Position numbers and translations under genes: made by a program. The notes beneath the pieces are model-generated. The model ran no database searches, was not told where the DNA came from, and worked only from the letters and a program-made list of their open reading frames with translations. Below, piece by piece: positions 46,870 to 55,096 of a stretch of 64,000 bases of DNA (the first letter of the stretch is position 1; every line of letters begins with the position of its first letter). The DNA is from Nocardiopsis alborubida (GTDB lineage Bacteria > Actinomycetota > Actinomycetes > Streptosporangiales > Streptosporangiaceae), in contig NZ_JAAXPG010000009.1 in assembly GCF_012396365.1 (NCBI RefSeq), forward strand, positions 156,776 through 220,775, in the 5' to 3' direction.

Positions 46870-47457
46870 CTAGCGCCGGCCGTGGTCCTTGTCCTCGTCG
46901 TCGTCCTCGTCGTCCTCGTAGTAGCCGTCCTTGTGGTCCTCGTCCTCGTCGTCCTCATCGTCGTCGTGGTCGTGCCTGTGGTCGCGGTCGTCACCCTTCT
47001 TGCGGTCGTGGCCCTCGTGACCCTCGTGGTCGCCCTTGCGCCGGTCGTCGCCCTCGTCGTCGCCCTTCTCGCGCTTGTCCCTCTTGCCCTCGTCCTCCTT
47101 CTCGTCGTCGTCCTCGTATCCGTCGTCGCCGTGGTCGTGCCCGTTGTCGTGGTCGTGGTGCCAGCCGTTGCCGTGGTCGTGGCCCTCGTGGTCGCCCTTC
47201 CGGCGGTCGTCGCCCTTGCGGTCGTCGTCGCCCTTGCGGTCGCCGCGGTCGTCGCCCTTGCGGTCGTCGTCGCCCTTGCGGTCGCCGCGGTCGCCGCGGT
47301 CGTCACCCTTGTCGCCGTGGTCGTGCCCGTTGTCACCGTTGTCGTGGTGCCAACCGTGGTAGCCGTTGTGCTCCTCGTCCGCGATGGCGGGGGAGGAGGC
47401 GCCGATGACGGCACCGGCGGTCAGGGCCATAAGGGCGAGTCCAGCGATACGCTTCAC
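46870..47457 (-). CDS. secreted Asp/His/Lys/Gly-rich repeat protein
   Basis: 195 residues from GTG 47457 with AAGGATT upstream. A signal peptide (KRIAGLALMALTAGAVIGA to SSPAIA, cleavage near residue 28) precedes about 165 residues made almost only of D, H, G, K, R, E. Imperfect repeats RKGDDRGDRKGDD occupy the first part, DHEGHDHGNGWHHDHDNGHD the middle, and an Asp/Glu-rich end runs DDDEDDEDEDHK. There is no globular domain. The chain should be disordered and able to bind many divalent metals (Zn, Cu, Ni, Ca) outside the cell. I know no family for it. The opposite strand reads as a poly-Val frame, which is a shadow. Confidence 0.75.
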   Translation of the reverse strand: MKRIAGLALMALTAGAVIGASSPAIADEEHNGYHGWHHDNGDNGHDHGDKGDDRGDRGDRKGDDDRKGDDRGDRKGDDDRKGDDRRKGDHEGHDHGNGWHHDHDNGHDHGDDGYEDDDEKEDEGKRDKREKGDDEGDDRRKGDHEGHEGHDRKKGDDRDHRHDHDDDEDDEDEDHKDGYYEDDEDDDEDKDHGRR

Positions 47458-47712
47458 AATAATCCTTGCTTTGAGTAGCCAGAAAATCACTGCCAGTGAT
47501 GAATGTAAGCTGGCGACCCCTGTTTGGCCAGTTCATCGGCGCGAGGAAGTCACATTGACCTCGGGGAACGCTCGTATTCCACGACAGAACACGGAACGTC
47601 CCCACATGCCCTAAAGTTCGGCAAGGGCCCCTGTTCCACGCGTCTCCCGGCAACCGCGGCGCGCACCGGTGGGCCCGTGCACGATCGGGCCGAACCAGAG
47701 TCGGGGGCACAC

Positions 47713-48420
47713 GTGGGAACAACCTTGGGCGACGTCTGGCAGGAAGTGCTGTCGGTCCAGCCCGAACCGGAGCGGTGGATCATCGTGACCGCGGCGGTGC
47801 TGGCCCTGGCGGCCGTACTGCTCGGCCCGCCCTGGCGGATCGGGCGCAACGTCGTCACCATCGCCCATGAGGGCGGGCACGCCCTGGTCGCCCTGCTCAG
47901 CGGCCGCCAGCTCACCGGGATCCGTCTGCACTCGGACACCTCCGGGGTCACCGTCTCCCGGGGAAAGCCGACCGGCATCGGCATGATCCTGACCGTCTTC
48001 GCGGGCTACGTCGCCTCGTCGGTCATCGGTCTGCTCGGCATCCTCATGCTCATGTCGGACCGCATCACCGCCCTGCTGTGGCTGAGCATCGTCGTGCTCG
48101 CCGCCATGCTCCTGATGATCCGCAACGTCTACGGCGTGGTGTCGATCGTGGCGACCGGCGCGGTGGTGTTCGGGATCAGCTGGTTCACCCCGCCGGAGGT
48201 GCAGGCGGCCTTCGCCTACCTCTTCATCTGGTTCCTGCTCTTCGCGGGCGTGCGGCCGGTGATCGAGCTCCAGGCCCAGCGCGGGCGCAACCCCTCACCG
48301 CACTCCGACGCCGACCAGCTGGCCCGGCTCACCGGTGTGCCGGGAACCCTGTGGGTCGTGGTCTTCTTCCTGGTCAACGCCGCGGTGACCGTCCTCGGCG
48401 TCTGGCTGCTGCTCTTCTAG
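47713..48420 (+). CDS. M50B-type membrane metalloprotease family protein
   Basis: 235 residues from GTG 47713 (another GTG about 30 bp upstream is possible). Six or so helices. The zinc motif HEGGH (H52, E53, H56) sits in VVTIAHEGGHALVALLSGRQ, and the later segment MLLMIRNVYGVVS provides the RNxxG element typical of the PF13398-type M50B family. It differs from site-2 proteases in lacking a PDZ domain. The function of this family is not well established. Its stop codon directly abuts the end of the insertion-sequence remnant. Confidence 0.8.
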   Translation: MGTTLGDVWQEVLSVQPEPERWIIVTAAVLALAAVLLGPPWRIGRNVVTIAHEGGHALVALLSGRQLTGIRLHSDTSGVTVSRGKPTGIGMILTVFAGYVASSVIGLLGILMLMSDRITALLWLSIVVLAAMLLMIRNVYGVVSIVATGAVVFGISWFTPPEVQAAFAYLFIWFLLFAGVRPVIELQAQRGRNPSPHSDADQLARLTGVPGTLWVVVFFLVNAAVTVLGVWLLLF

Positions 48421-48754
48421 GCACTGTTTTGTGGACGGATGAGGTCGCGGAGCCCCAGATCCGGATCGAAGCCGCCAACACAGTCCCGTCGAAGACCACG
48501 GCCCGCTTGTCATGGCGGGTCGCGACCGCCCGGTTCTGCTTGAGCAGGTTGACAGACCGCTCCACGGTGTTTCGGCGGCGGTGCTCACACCGGTCCCTGG
48601 GCCGGGTGACAGTCGTTTTGGTCTTGCGGCGGCGCAGGTGGCCCCGGTTGACCCTGCTGGAGTAGGCCTTGTCGCCCAGTACCCGGTCCGGACGGGTCCG
48701 GAGCCTGCCCACACGGCGGGGCGGTCGCAACGCGGCCGTCAACGGCTCGGACAT
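48421..48754 (-). pseudogene. IS5-family transposase remnant, 5'-truncated
   Basis: On the minus strand about 108 codons match the C-terminal end of IS5-type DDE transposases: LRTRPDRVLGDKAYSSRVNR, HLRRRK, then RRNTVERSVNLLKQNRAVAT with the catalytic Glu in the VER segment, then DKRAVVFDGTVLAASIRIW. The N-terminal part with both catalytic Asp residues is missing; homology stops near 48755. GCACTGTTTTGTGGAC at 48421-48436 looks like the right terminal inverted repeat; no left end was found. The reading frame runs on into the neighbouring M50 gene, a sign that the native stop is lost. It cannot transpose by itself. Confidence 0.82.
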
Positions 48755-48952
48755 CAGATCGTCTCCGCGCGCTCGCCCGGGCTGAGGAGAGCGTGGCCAG
48801 GGGCCGTTGGCGGGAGCCGGCGAGCAGGTGGGGCCCGGCAGCGGCCGCGTCCGGACGCGGCCAACATATGTCCTATATGCTCAGTTTTTCCTTTTTGACC
48901 TCTTCTTGGTTTGCTGCAAAGAGTCGGCATCCTCGGAAGCAGAGGAAACAGA
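48755..48952 (+). promoter_or_regulatory. AT-rich promoter region of the Mrr-like gene
   Basis: From about 48865 the sequence turns AT-rich (ACATATGTCCTATATGC, then TTTTTCCTTTTTGACC), unlike all other gaps here. TTGACC (48895-48900) could be a -35. The sudden change in composition suggests foreign DNA between the insertion-sequence remnant and the nuclease gene. Confidence 0.45.
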
Positions 48953-49702
48953 GTGACTCCAGAACCATCCCCCTCCTCACCCTCATCCCCCGCGTCGTCT
49001 TCGGATGGCGAGGCGAACTCGCCCGCGATCCGGACCGGGCCAGAACGGTCCACGGTGGTCTTCGTCCTGGTCTCGGCGGCGTTCTCCGCCGCCCTGTTCG
49101 TGGAATACCGCTCCGAGGGGTCCGCTCTCATCGACGCTCTCGGGCCGTCGGCCTTGGGCGGCCTGCTGTTGTACTGGGCGCTCACCGCTCTGCGCAGGCG
49201 CAGGCGGGCGAGAAAGGGCCAGGACACGGCGGCCCGGCCCAAGGGCTGGCTGGCGCGTGTGATGGAGGAGGGGGCCGCAGCCGAGCGGGAGAGGAGGCAG
49301 GAGGCGCGGGAGCGCGCACGGACGCGGATCCACACGCCCACGGAGGCCGAGGCATTCGTGGCGAAGTGGCTGCGGAGCCGGGGTTTCCGGGGAGCCCGGG
49401 CCACGCCTCCGTCGGGTGACGCGGGGATCGATGTCACCGCCTCGGGTATCTCCGTGCAGGTCAAACGTTACGGCTCCAAAGGCGTTGGGCGCCCTGAGGT
49501 GCAGCAGCTGGTCGGAGCGGCCCGGGTCGGTGACGTGGCCGTGTTCTTCACCTCCTCGCGTTACACGGACGCCGCCGTCGAGTACGCCGACCAACGCGGT
49601 GTCGCCCTGTTCGCGTTCGACTTCGCGGGGGGTTACCCGGTGCGCGTGGTGAACAGAACCGCGGAGCGGCTGCTCCGCGACCGCGGTCGCGGGCACGAGT
49701 AG
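48953..49702 (+). CDS. membrane-anchored Mrr-like restriction endonuclease family protein
   Basis: 249 residues from GTG with GAGGA at six bases. A Ser/Pro-rich start is followed by two hydrophobic helices (about 32-52 and 62-80), a basic coiled-coil-like linker (RARKGQDTAARPKG to RERARTRI), then an Mrr_cat-type nuclease domain (about 128-225): HTPTEAEAFVAKWLRSRGF, the catalytic GDAGIDVTASGISVQVKRYG (Asp and QxK) and GRPEVQQLVGAA. Such proteins cleave modified or foreign DNA; the membrane anchor is seen in some actinobacterial relatives. It lies beside an insertion-sequence remnant and has an AT-rich promoter, pointing to acquisition. No methyltransferase is nearby, as expected for type IV-like enzymes. 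Confidence 0.85.
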   Translation: MTPEPSPSSPSSPASSSDGEANSPAIRTGPERSTVVFVLVSAAFSAALFVEYRSEGSALIDALGPSALGGLLLYWALTALRRRRRARKGQDTAARPKGWLARVMEEGAAAERERRQEARERARTRIHTPTEAEAFVAKWLRSRGFRGARATPPSGDAGIDVTASGISVQVKRYGSKGVGRPEVQQLVGAARVGDVAVFFTSSRYTDAAVEYADQRGVALFAFDFAGGYPVRVVNRTAERLLRDRGRGHE

Positions 49703-49763
49703 AACCGGTCCGGTCGTCCCGGTCGGCCCCGCCGCCCGGACACGACGGACCCGAACACGACGA

Positions 49764-49792
49764 AGGGGCGCGACCGTGGTGGTCGCGCCCCT
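49764..49792. terminator. two-way terminator hairpin
   Basis: Perfect 12-bp arms (AGGGGCGCGACC and GGTCGCGCCCCT) around GTGGT, between the convergent Mrr-like and STAS genes. It is followed to about 49856 by a run of imperfect short repeats (TGCTTGCTGTG / TGCTTGCCGTG) with no known role. Confidence 0.8.
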
Positions 49793-49895
49793 CGCGCTTG
49801 CTGTGGCCGGTGTCTGCTGTGGCCGTGCTTGCCGTGACCGTGCTTGCTGTGAACCTGTGTCCCGGGAGGACGCCCGGGGATGGGCGGCACGGGCG

Positions 49896-50246
49896 CTACG
49901 CGCGCGGCGCCGTGAGCGCCTCCGAGACCGTCGTGAAGACGGGGATGCGCGTGTCGAGCGAGGTCACCCGCAGGGTCTGGAGCACCCGGTGGATGGGGGA
50001 GGCGATGGCCAGGACCGCCTTCTGCTCCTTGGCGGCCTTGTGCGCGCGGATCAGGACGCGCAGACCGCTGGAGTCGATGAACCGCAGGTCGGCGCAGTCC
50101 AGGACCACACGGCCGAAGGGCTGCGTGGTCAGAGCCTCGGTCACCGCCTCCTGGAAGCGGTGCTCGGTGGCCATGTCGATCTCCCCGTCCAACGCCAGAA
50201 CCCGTCCGGCGTCGTGCAGGGTGGAGGAGATGTTCAGGTCGGGCAT
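49896..50246 (-). CDS. STAS-domain anti-sigma factor antagonist
   Basis: 116 residues from ATG 50246 with GGAGT; an in-frame ATG at 50369, also with a fair site (AAGGAAC), would add 41 residues lacking STAS character. The domain has LALDGEIDMATEHRFQEAV and the phosphorylation loop CADLRFIDSSGLRVLIRAHK, with the second Ser as the expected target. Closer to RsbV/BldG-type antagonists than the STAS protein at 28716, which has CDSR in this loop. No cognate anti-sigma gene is adjacent; the HATPase proteins at 18821 and 29053 are candidate partners. Confidence 0.9.
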   Translation of the reverse strand: MPDLNISSTLHDAGRVLALDGEIDMATEHRFQEAVTEALTTQPFGRVVLDCADLRFIDSSGLRVLIRAHKAAKEQKAVLAIASPIHRVLQTLRVTSLDTRIPVFTTVSEALTAPRA

Positions 50247-50830
50247 GGCGACTCCGGCGTATTCGGGCCTCGCCCGACGGGTCGGCGCGGTGGGCCGCAC
50301 ACGGCTCCACGAGCGCGTGCCGACCGGGACGTTGGTCGTGTTACCGCGGTGGCCAAGCTGATGGTTCATCAAGTTCCTTGCGTGTTGCCCCCGAACGGGG
50401 GTGAAACGCCCTTCTCGCCTGGGTCTGCCGGACAGGTCCGCGTGAAGCGGGGTCATCGGGCAAACGTACGGAGCCGGACCGGAAGTTCCTGCGTGTCCGT
50501 GCTCTGCGATGGAGGCGGCGGAGACGGACGGTGCGCCGGTGGGCGCCGAGTCGCTGCCTCGGGCCACTCCCGCCCTCGGCAACTGTGCAAACCAGCCCGC
50601 GGGGGCGGGCATTCCCCGCCGGTGCGGCGGGGGTGGCCGTCGGACGGCGGTGCCTGGCCTCTTCCGAACGGTCGGTCGGGCCGGTTCTGCGCCCGGCGAA
50701 GCGCCGGGTGTCTCCCGCGAGAAGCCGCCCGGCCACGGACTTTACCACAGCGCCGTGGCCGATTCGTGACGTGAGCGACGCAAGGTCGTGCTCGCGTCCT
50801 TTGCTCTCCGTGTGCTTTATGAGGTATGCA
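50247..50830. other. 584-bp intergenic region before the STAS gene
   Basis: Apart from the possible 5' extension of the STAS gene (to 50369) I see no gene, repeat or clear dyad. It should hold the STAS promoter. The last 80 bases (50750-50830) are AT-richer and lie beyond the end of the large membrane-protein gene. Confidence 0.4.
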
Positions 50831-53182
50831 TCACATGCACTGGGCGTTCTCGACGGGTTCGGGATCGGATGTCCGGTCCTCGTCCCTCTGCTGGAGGGCC
50901 CACACGCACGCCGACAGTGTGAGCGGTACCACCACCGTCAGCGCGATCGCCGGGATCGCCACCCCCGAGTCGTTGACCGCGAAGCCCACCAGCGCGGTCA
51001 CCAGGGAGCCGGTCAGTCCCGCGCGCAGCGTCGGCGCGTACTCGTAGGCCACCTGGAGCGCGCCGATCCGCCAGTGGGTCGGCCGGTGCAGCATCACGAA
51101 CAGGAACACCAGCGCGCACGCCGCCAGCAGGGTCAGCTGCCAGTTGCCCAGGGTCCCCAGCATCGCGCTCAGCTTGCGGGCCACCACCGCACCCGCCTCG
51201 CCGCTGACCACCTGGGCGGCGAACGCCCCGAGGTGGCTGCGGTCCTCCGGCGGACGCAGGTAGTCCAGCCACGAGATCAGCGAGATCGCCGTCACCGTCA
51301 CCAGGGCCACCACCGCCAGGCGCACCGCCGTCACGCGTACCCCGGCGATCATCATCGTCGTCACCGCCAGGCCGGGGATCAGCGCGATCACCCCGCCGAA
51401 GTCGGTGCCCAGGCCTGGCCAGCCCACGATCAGCACCGTCGCCGCCCCGACGACCAGGGTCACCGCCACGGCGGAGCGGCGCCAGCCCCGCGAGACCAGC
51501 TCGTGGGAGATCCCCGCGACCGTCATCAGCATGCCGGTCGCGAACGTCGCGAACGCGATGTTGCCGACCCCGTAGAACCGGCCCGCCACGATCGGCGAGT
51601 ACCCCGTGGGCGAGTTCATCTGGAGGTAGGCGCCGAAGCACAGGTCCAGGAAGAGCACCGCCGTGGTCGCGCCCGCGACCACCGTCATCGGGCCCAGGGC
51701 GGTGCGCCGCCACGGTCCCGCCATGGCCAGCGCCACCACCAGGGCGTCCGCGGCCAGGACGCACACCAGCAGCGACATCAGCGGAGAGGACGAGGCCCAC
51801 CACGGGATGAGGTTGGCCAGGTAGCTGGCCACCGGGAAGGCCGCTCCGGCCAGCGCCACCGCCCGCGTCAGCGTCAGCACGCGCGCGCGTTTGCCGCGCT
51901 GGCGGTTGGAGTAGCGGTGCAGCGCGTAGGCCGCCGCCGCGTAGATGAGCAGCTGGAAGGCGACCAGACCGCTGAAGAAGCCCGGGACGGCGGCGCCCAC
52001 CACCACCGCGGCGGTGTTGAACTCCACCAGCCGTCCGACGGCCTCGTCGGTCCGCGGCGGCCGGTCGGCCAGGTGCCAGGCCCGGCCGCTGGTCGGCTCG
52101 GTGGCCCGCATCCCCAGGGCGGTCAGGACGGTCGGTGTGGTGTCGGTGAGCACCACCAGCCCGGCCCGGCGGGTCGAGTCCGAGGCCAGGAAGGCTCCGT
52201 CCCCGGTGAACCCCGCCTCCGAGACCTCCCCGGACACGGCCACCGTGAGCTGGGAGGGCCCGGTGTCCATGGAGACGCCGACCACCATCAGCGACGATCC
52301 GACCGGCAGTACGCGCTCCAGCGTCCTCAGCCGCTCGTCCATGGCGGCGAGCGCCTTGTCGCGCTCCCACTCGGGGACGTCGTCGGGGTTGGGCTCGGGC
52401 GGTCCCCCGGCCTCCCCGTCCGCCTCCTCGTCCTCGTCGGCGGCCTCACCGACCGGTTCCTGCGCGGCCTCCCGGGCCTCCTCGTCGGTGATCGGCGGAT
52501 CCGGGTAGTCGGGGTAGAGACGGGTGAGCCCGGCCAGCTCGACCGCCGCGAGGGAGACCCCCTCCAGGCGGTCGGTGGTCAGATCGCGCACGTCGTCGAC
52601 GTAGTGGTCCACCCGCCCGGAGGCGTCGGCCACGCCCAGGGCCGCGCCGTGGCCGACGGCGAGCGTGGTCCCGCCCTCCTCGTGCACGGTCTGCCCGAGC
52701 AGCCCCACGGGCGCGCGGAAGAAGGTCCTCGCGTTCTGGCTGACGTAGGCGTCGAAACCCGGGACGACCGCGCCCGAGCCGGTGCGCTGGGGCTCCGGGG
52801 CGGCCTCGCACACCGTGAAGCGCTCCCGGATGGACAGGGCGCGCTGCCCGGCCGACACCGACAGCCAGCCGTCGGTGGGACAGGTGCGCGAGGTGGCCGT
52901 GCGGATCGACACGTTGCCGATCGAGCCCTCCTCGGCCATTCCCCACAGGGTCGGTGTGGTCTCGGGAGTAACGTCCTGCCACAGCAGGCCCGGCACCCCC
53001 ACGAGCACCACGGGTCCCTCACGCTGCCCGGCCGGTCCCTCCGGACCGGACAGGGCCTCGGTCTCGGCGGGAACCGCGGCGGACGCGGCGGGCGCGGTGC
53101 ACAGCAGCACCGTCGCGGACAGCAGCAGGGCACCCAGGCGCGCTCCCCAGTGCGCCCCCGGTGTGACGAGCCGTCGTGGCAT
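50831..53182 (-). CDS. large membrane protein with extracytoplasmic N-terminal domain
   Basis: 783 residues from ATG behind GGGGGGT. A signal peptide (ALLLSATVLLCTAPAASA) leads into an extracytoplasmic domain of about 370 residues beginning PVVLVGVPGLLWQDVTPETT and including TDGWLSVSAGQRAL, which resembles the start of an alkaline-phosphatase-like fold, and an acidic insert (ADEDEEADGEAGGPPEPNPDD). The second half has about 11 helices, with conserved-looking YSPIVAGRFYGVGNIAFATF and GTDFGGVIALIPGLAVTTMM. It looks like a conserved actinobacterial envelope protein, but I cannot name it. One idea is a phosphodiesterase-like or transporter role at the cell surface; this is a guess. Confidence 0.7.
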   Translation of the reverse strand: MPRRLVTPGAHWGARLGALLLSATVLLCTAPAASAAVPAETEALSGPEGPAGQREGPVVLVGVPGLLWQDVTPETTPTLWGMAEEGSIGNVSIRTATSRTCPTDGWLSVSAGQRALSIRERFTVCEAAPEPQRTGSGAVVPGFDAYVSQNARTFFRAPVGLLGQTVHEEGGTTLAVGHGAALGVADASGRVDHYVDDVRDLTTDRLEGVSLAAVELAGLTRLYPDYPDPPITDEEAREAAQEPVGEAADEDEEADGEAGGPPEPNPDDVPEWERDKALAAMDERLRTLERVLPVGSSLMVVGVSMDTGPSQLTVAVSGEVSEAGFTGDGAFLASDSTRRAGLVVLTDTTPTVLTALGMRATEPTSGRAWHLADRPPRTDEAVGRLVEFNTAAVVVGAAVPGFFSGLVAFQLLIYAAAAYALHRYSNRQRGKRARVLTLTRAVALAGAAFPVASYLANLIPWWASSSPLMSLLVCVLAADALVVALAMAGPWRRTALGPMTVVAGATTAVLFLDLCFGAYLQMNSPTGYSPIVAGRFYGVGNIAFATFATGMLMTVAGISHELVSRGWRRSAVAVTLVVGAATVLIVGWPGLGTDFGGVIALIPGLAVTTMMIAGVRVTAVRLAVVALVTVTAISLISWLDYLRPPEDRSHLGAFAAQVVSGEAGAVVARKLSAMLGTLGNWQLTLLAACALVFLFVMLHRPTHWRIGALQVAYEYAPTLRAGLTGSLVTALVGFAVNDSGVAIPAIALTVVVPLTLSACVWALQQRDEDRTSDPEPVENAQCM

Positions 53183-53347
53183 GGCGGACCCCCCGTCGCG
53201 CGCTCAGCCGGACTGGTCGCTCACCCTAGCCACTCTTCGCGCCGCGTAGGGGGATCCGCGGGGCCCGGCGCGTGGGGAGGGTGACGTGTGACGGTGTGCG
53301 CGGAAGCGCTCCGGCCGGGGAAGGGCGGCGCGCGGACGGGGTTTCGG

Positions 53348-54442
53348 TCAGGGGGTGATGCCCCACTGCTGGAGGGTCTTCGCGGTGTCGGGCTGTTCGG
53401 TGCCCCGGGTGACCCCGCCCGGGGTGCGGTCGAAGCGCGGCGCCGGGCCCGACAGGATCCGGTCGCCGTCGCGCACGAGCGAGCCGCGGGCGCGCACGTG
53501 CGGGTGGTCGGGGGCCTCCTCCAGGGACAGGACGGGCATCACACAGGCGTCGGCGCCCCCGAACACCTCACCCCACGCGTCGCGGGTGCGGGTGCGCAGG
53601 ACCTCGGCGAACCGCTCGCGCAGCCGGGGCCAGCCCTCCCGGTCCCACTGGTCGGGCAGGTCCTCCCCGGCCAGGCCGACGCCCTCCAGGAACGCGGCGT
53701 AGAACTGGGGCTCGATGCAGCCGACCGACACGTGGCGGCCGTCGGCGCACTCGTAGACGTCGTACCAGGGGGCGCCGGTGTCCAGGTAGTTGGTACCGCG
53801 CTCGTCGCTCCAGGAGCCGCGTGCGCGGTCCTCGTGCAGCATCGACATCAGCAGCGCGCTGCCGTCCACCATCGCGGCGTCCACGACCTGGCCGCGGCCG
53901 GAGGACTGGCGCTCGACCAGCGCGCTCAGGACACCGGTGACCGCGAACATGGTGCCCCCGGCGAAGTCGCCCAGGAGGTTGACCGGGGGGACCGGCGGGC
54001 CGCCCGCGCGGCCGATGGCGTGCAGGGCTCCGTTCACGGAGATGTAGTTCATGTCGTGCCCGGCGGTGCGGGCGAGCGGCCCGTCCTGGCCCCAGCCGGT
54101 GACCCGCGCGTAGACCAGGCTCGGGTTGGCCTCCAGGCAGGCCTCGGGACCCAGGCCCAGGCGCTCCATGACCCCCGGTCGGAAGCCCTCCAGGAGCACG
54201 TCGGCGCGGGAGGCCAGGTCGCGGGCGAGCGCGAGGCCCTCCTCGGACTTGAGGTCCGCGGGGAGGACGGTGCGCCCCTCGCTCATGTGGGGCCCGCCCG
54301 CGCCGGCGTTCATCGCGTCGGCGGCCGCGGGGCGGTCGAGGCGGATGACGCTGGCGCCCAGGTCGGCGAGGAGCATCCCGGCCATCGGTGCCGGGCCGAT
54401 CCCGGTGAACTCGACGACGCGGATTCCGTTCAGGGGTCCCAT
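53348..54442 (-). CDS. family III CoA-transferase / alpha-methylacyl-CoA racemase
   Basis: 364 residues from ATG 54442 with GGAGACC. CaiB/BaiF fold: GIRVVEFTGIGPAPMAGMLL, DLGASVIRLDRP, DLKSEEGLALARDLASRADV, ARVTGWGQDGPLARTAGHDM, then NYISVNGALHAIG and NLLGDFAGGTMFAVTGVL. The His-Asp pair (GHDMNY and LLGDFAGG) corresponds to the racemase catalytic pair, favouring alpha-methylacyl-CoA racemase over CoA-transferase. It would act in branched fatty-acid breakdown. It is alone on its strand, downstream of nothing obvious in the pathway. Confidence 0.87.
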   Translation of the reverse strand: MGPLNGIRVVEFTGIGPAPMAGMLLADLGASVIRLDRPAAADAMNAGAGGPHMSEGRTVLPADLKSEEGLALARDLASRADVLLEGFRPGVMERLGLGPEACLEANPSLVYARVTGWGQDGPLARTAGHDMNYISVNGALHAIGRAGGPPVPPVNLLGDFAGGTMFAVTGVLSALVERQSSGRGQVVDAAMVDGSALLMSMLHEDRARGSWSDERGTNYLDTGAPWYDVYECADGRHVSVGCIEPQFYAAFLEGVGLAGEDLPDQWDREGWPRLRERFAEVLRTRTRDAWGEVFGGADACVMPVLSLEEAPDHPHVRARGSLVRDGDRILSGPAPRFDRTPGGVTRGTEQPDTAKTLQQWGITP

Positions 54443-54820
54443 GGGGAGGTCTCCAAGGCGGTAGAGGGGAGCGCGCGCGACCAGAACGGCGCTCGGTTCA
54501 TTGTGCAGTCTCCGCTTCCGTCGCGCCACGGCGGTGCCCCGCCGGGTGCCGGGGGAGAGGGGAGCGGAAATGCGGGAAAGGGGGCGAAAGGGGAATGCGG
54601 GCTCGAAGGGCCGCGCACAGCCCCGCCTTTTTCGGTCAGATACAAAAGCGCTCCGACAAGGGGTGTTAATGTGTCGGTGTTCGCTGGGAGAAGTGTCGTT
54701 TTCCGCCTCCGGAAAAAAATTTCCGTCACCCCTCCGCCGGCGACGGCGCGCCGGAGCGCGCCCGCGCCGGACAGAGCATGGGAAAACCGTACCGACCTTT
54801 CCGAAAAGGGCGAATACGTC
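54443..54820. other. 378-bp intergenic region
   Basis: Divergent region between the racemase gene and the small frameshifted gene. From 54620 to 54730 the composition is AT-richer, with runs such as GGAAAAAAATTTCC, so promoters are likely there. No coding sequence is supported. Confidence 0.35.
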
Positions 54821-55004
54821 ATGTCCAGCACTCCGGAGACCGACGCCTCGGGGAAAGGCACCCGCCGCCGCAGCGGGGGACGGCGGCCCGCCCTGCGACG
54901 CCAGCCCCGCCGAACAGGCCCGGCGCGCCCAGCAGCTCTACGACGGCGCCGGCGGTGACTGGCGGAGGCAGCGGCCCCACCGCGGCACGCACCTGTTCGA
55001 CTGA
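54821..55004 (+). pseudogene. small gene with apparent frameshift
   Basis: ATG 54821 opens a frame (MSSTPETDASGKGTRRRSG) that after a run of five G (54875-54879) turns into Arg-only nonsense and stops at 54958. Removing one G moves reading into the frame GDGGPPCDASPAEQARRAQQ and [20 protein letters not shown] followed by FD and a stop at 55004, giving a sensible 60-residue acidic-basic protein. The break is at a homopolymer, so it may be a sequencing slip, a real mutation or programmed shifting. The function is unknown; no signal peptide. It lies 92 bp before rsmA. Confidence 0.5.
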
Positions 55005-55096
55005 ACGGAACCCGGAGCGGGACGGCGGTCGGAGAACCGCACGGACCGCCGCACAGATCCGCCGTAAACGGGACGACGTGCGGGAGCTGGCAAGAT

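Noticed and set aside
46882..47478. Valine-rich frame of 198 codons on the plus strand, looking like a membrane protein
   Set aside because: It is the complement of the GAC/GAT-rich codons of the secreted Asp/His-rich protein; the opposite strand has a proper signal peptide and ribosome site, this one does not.
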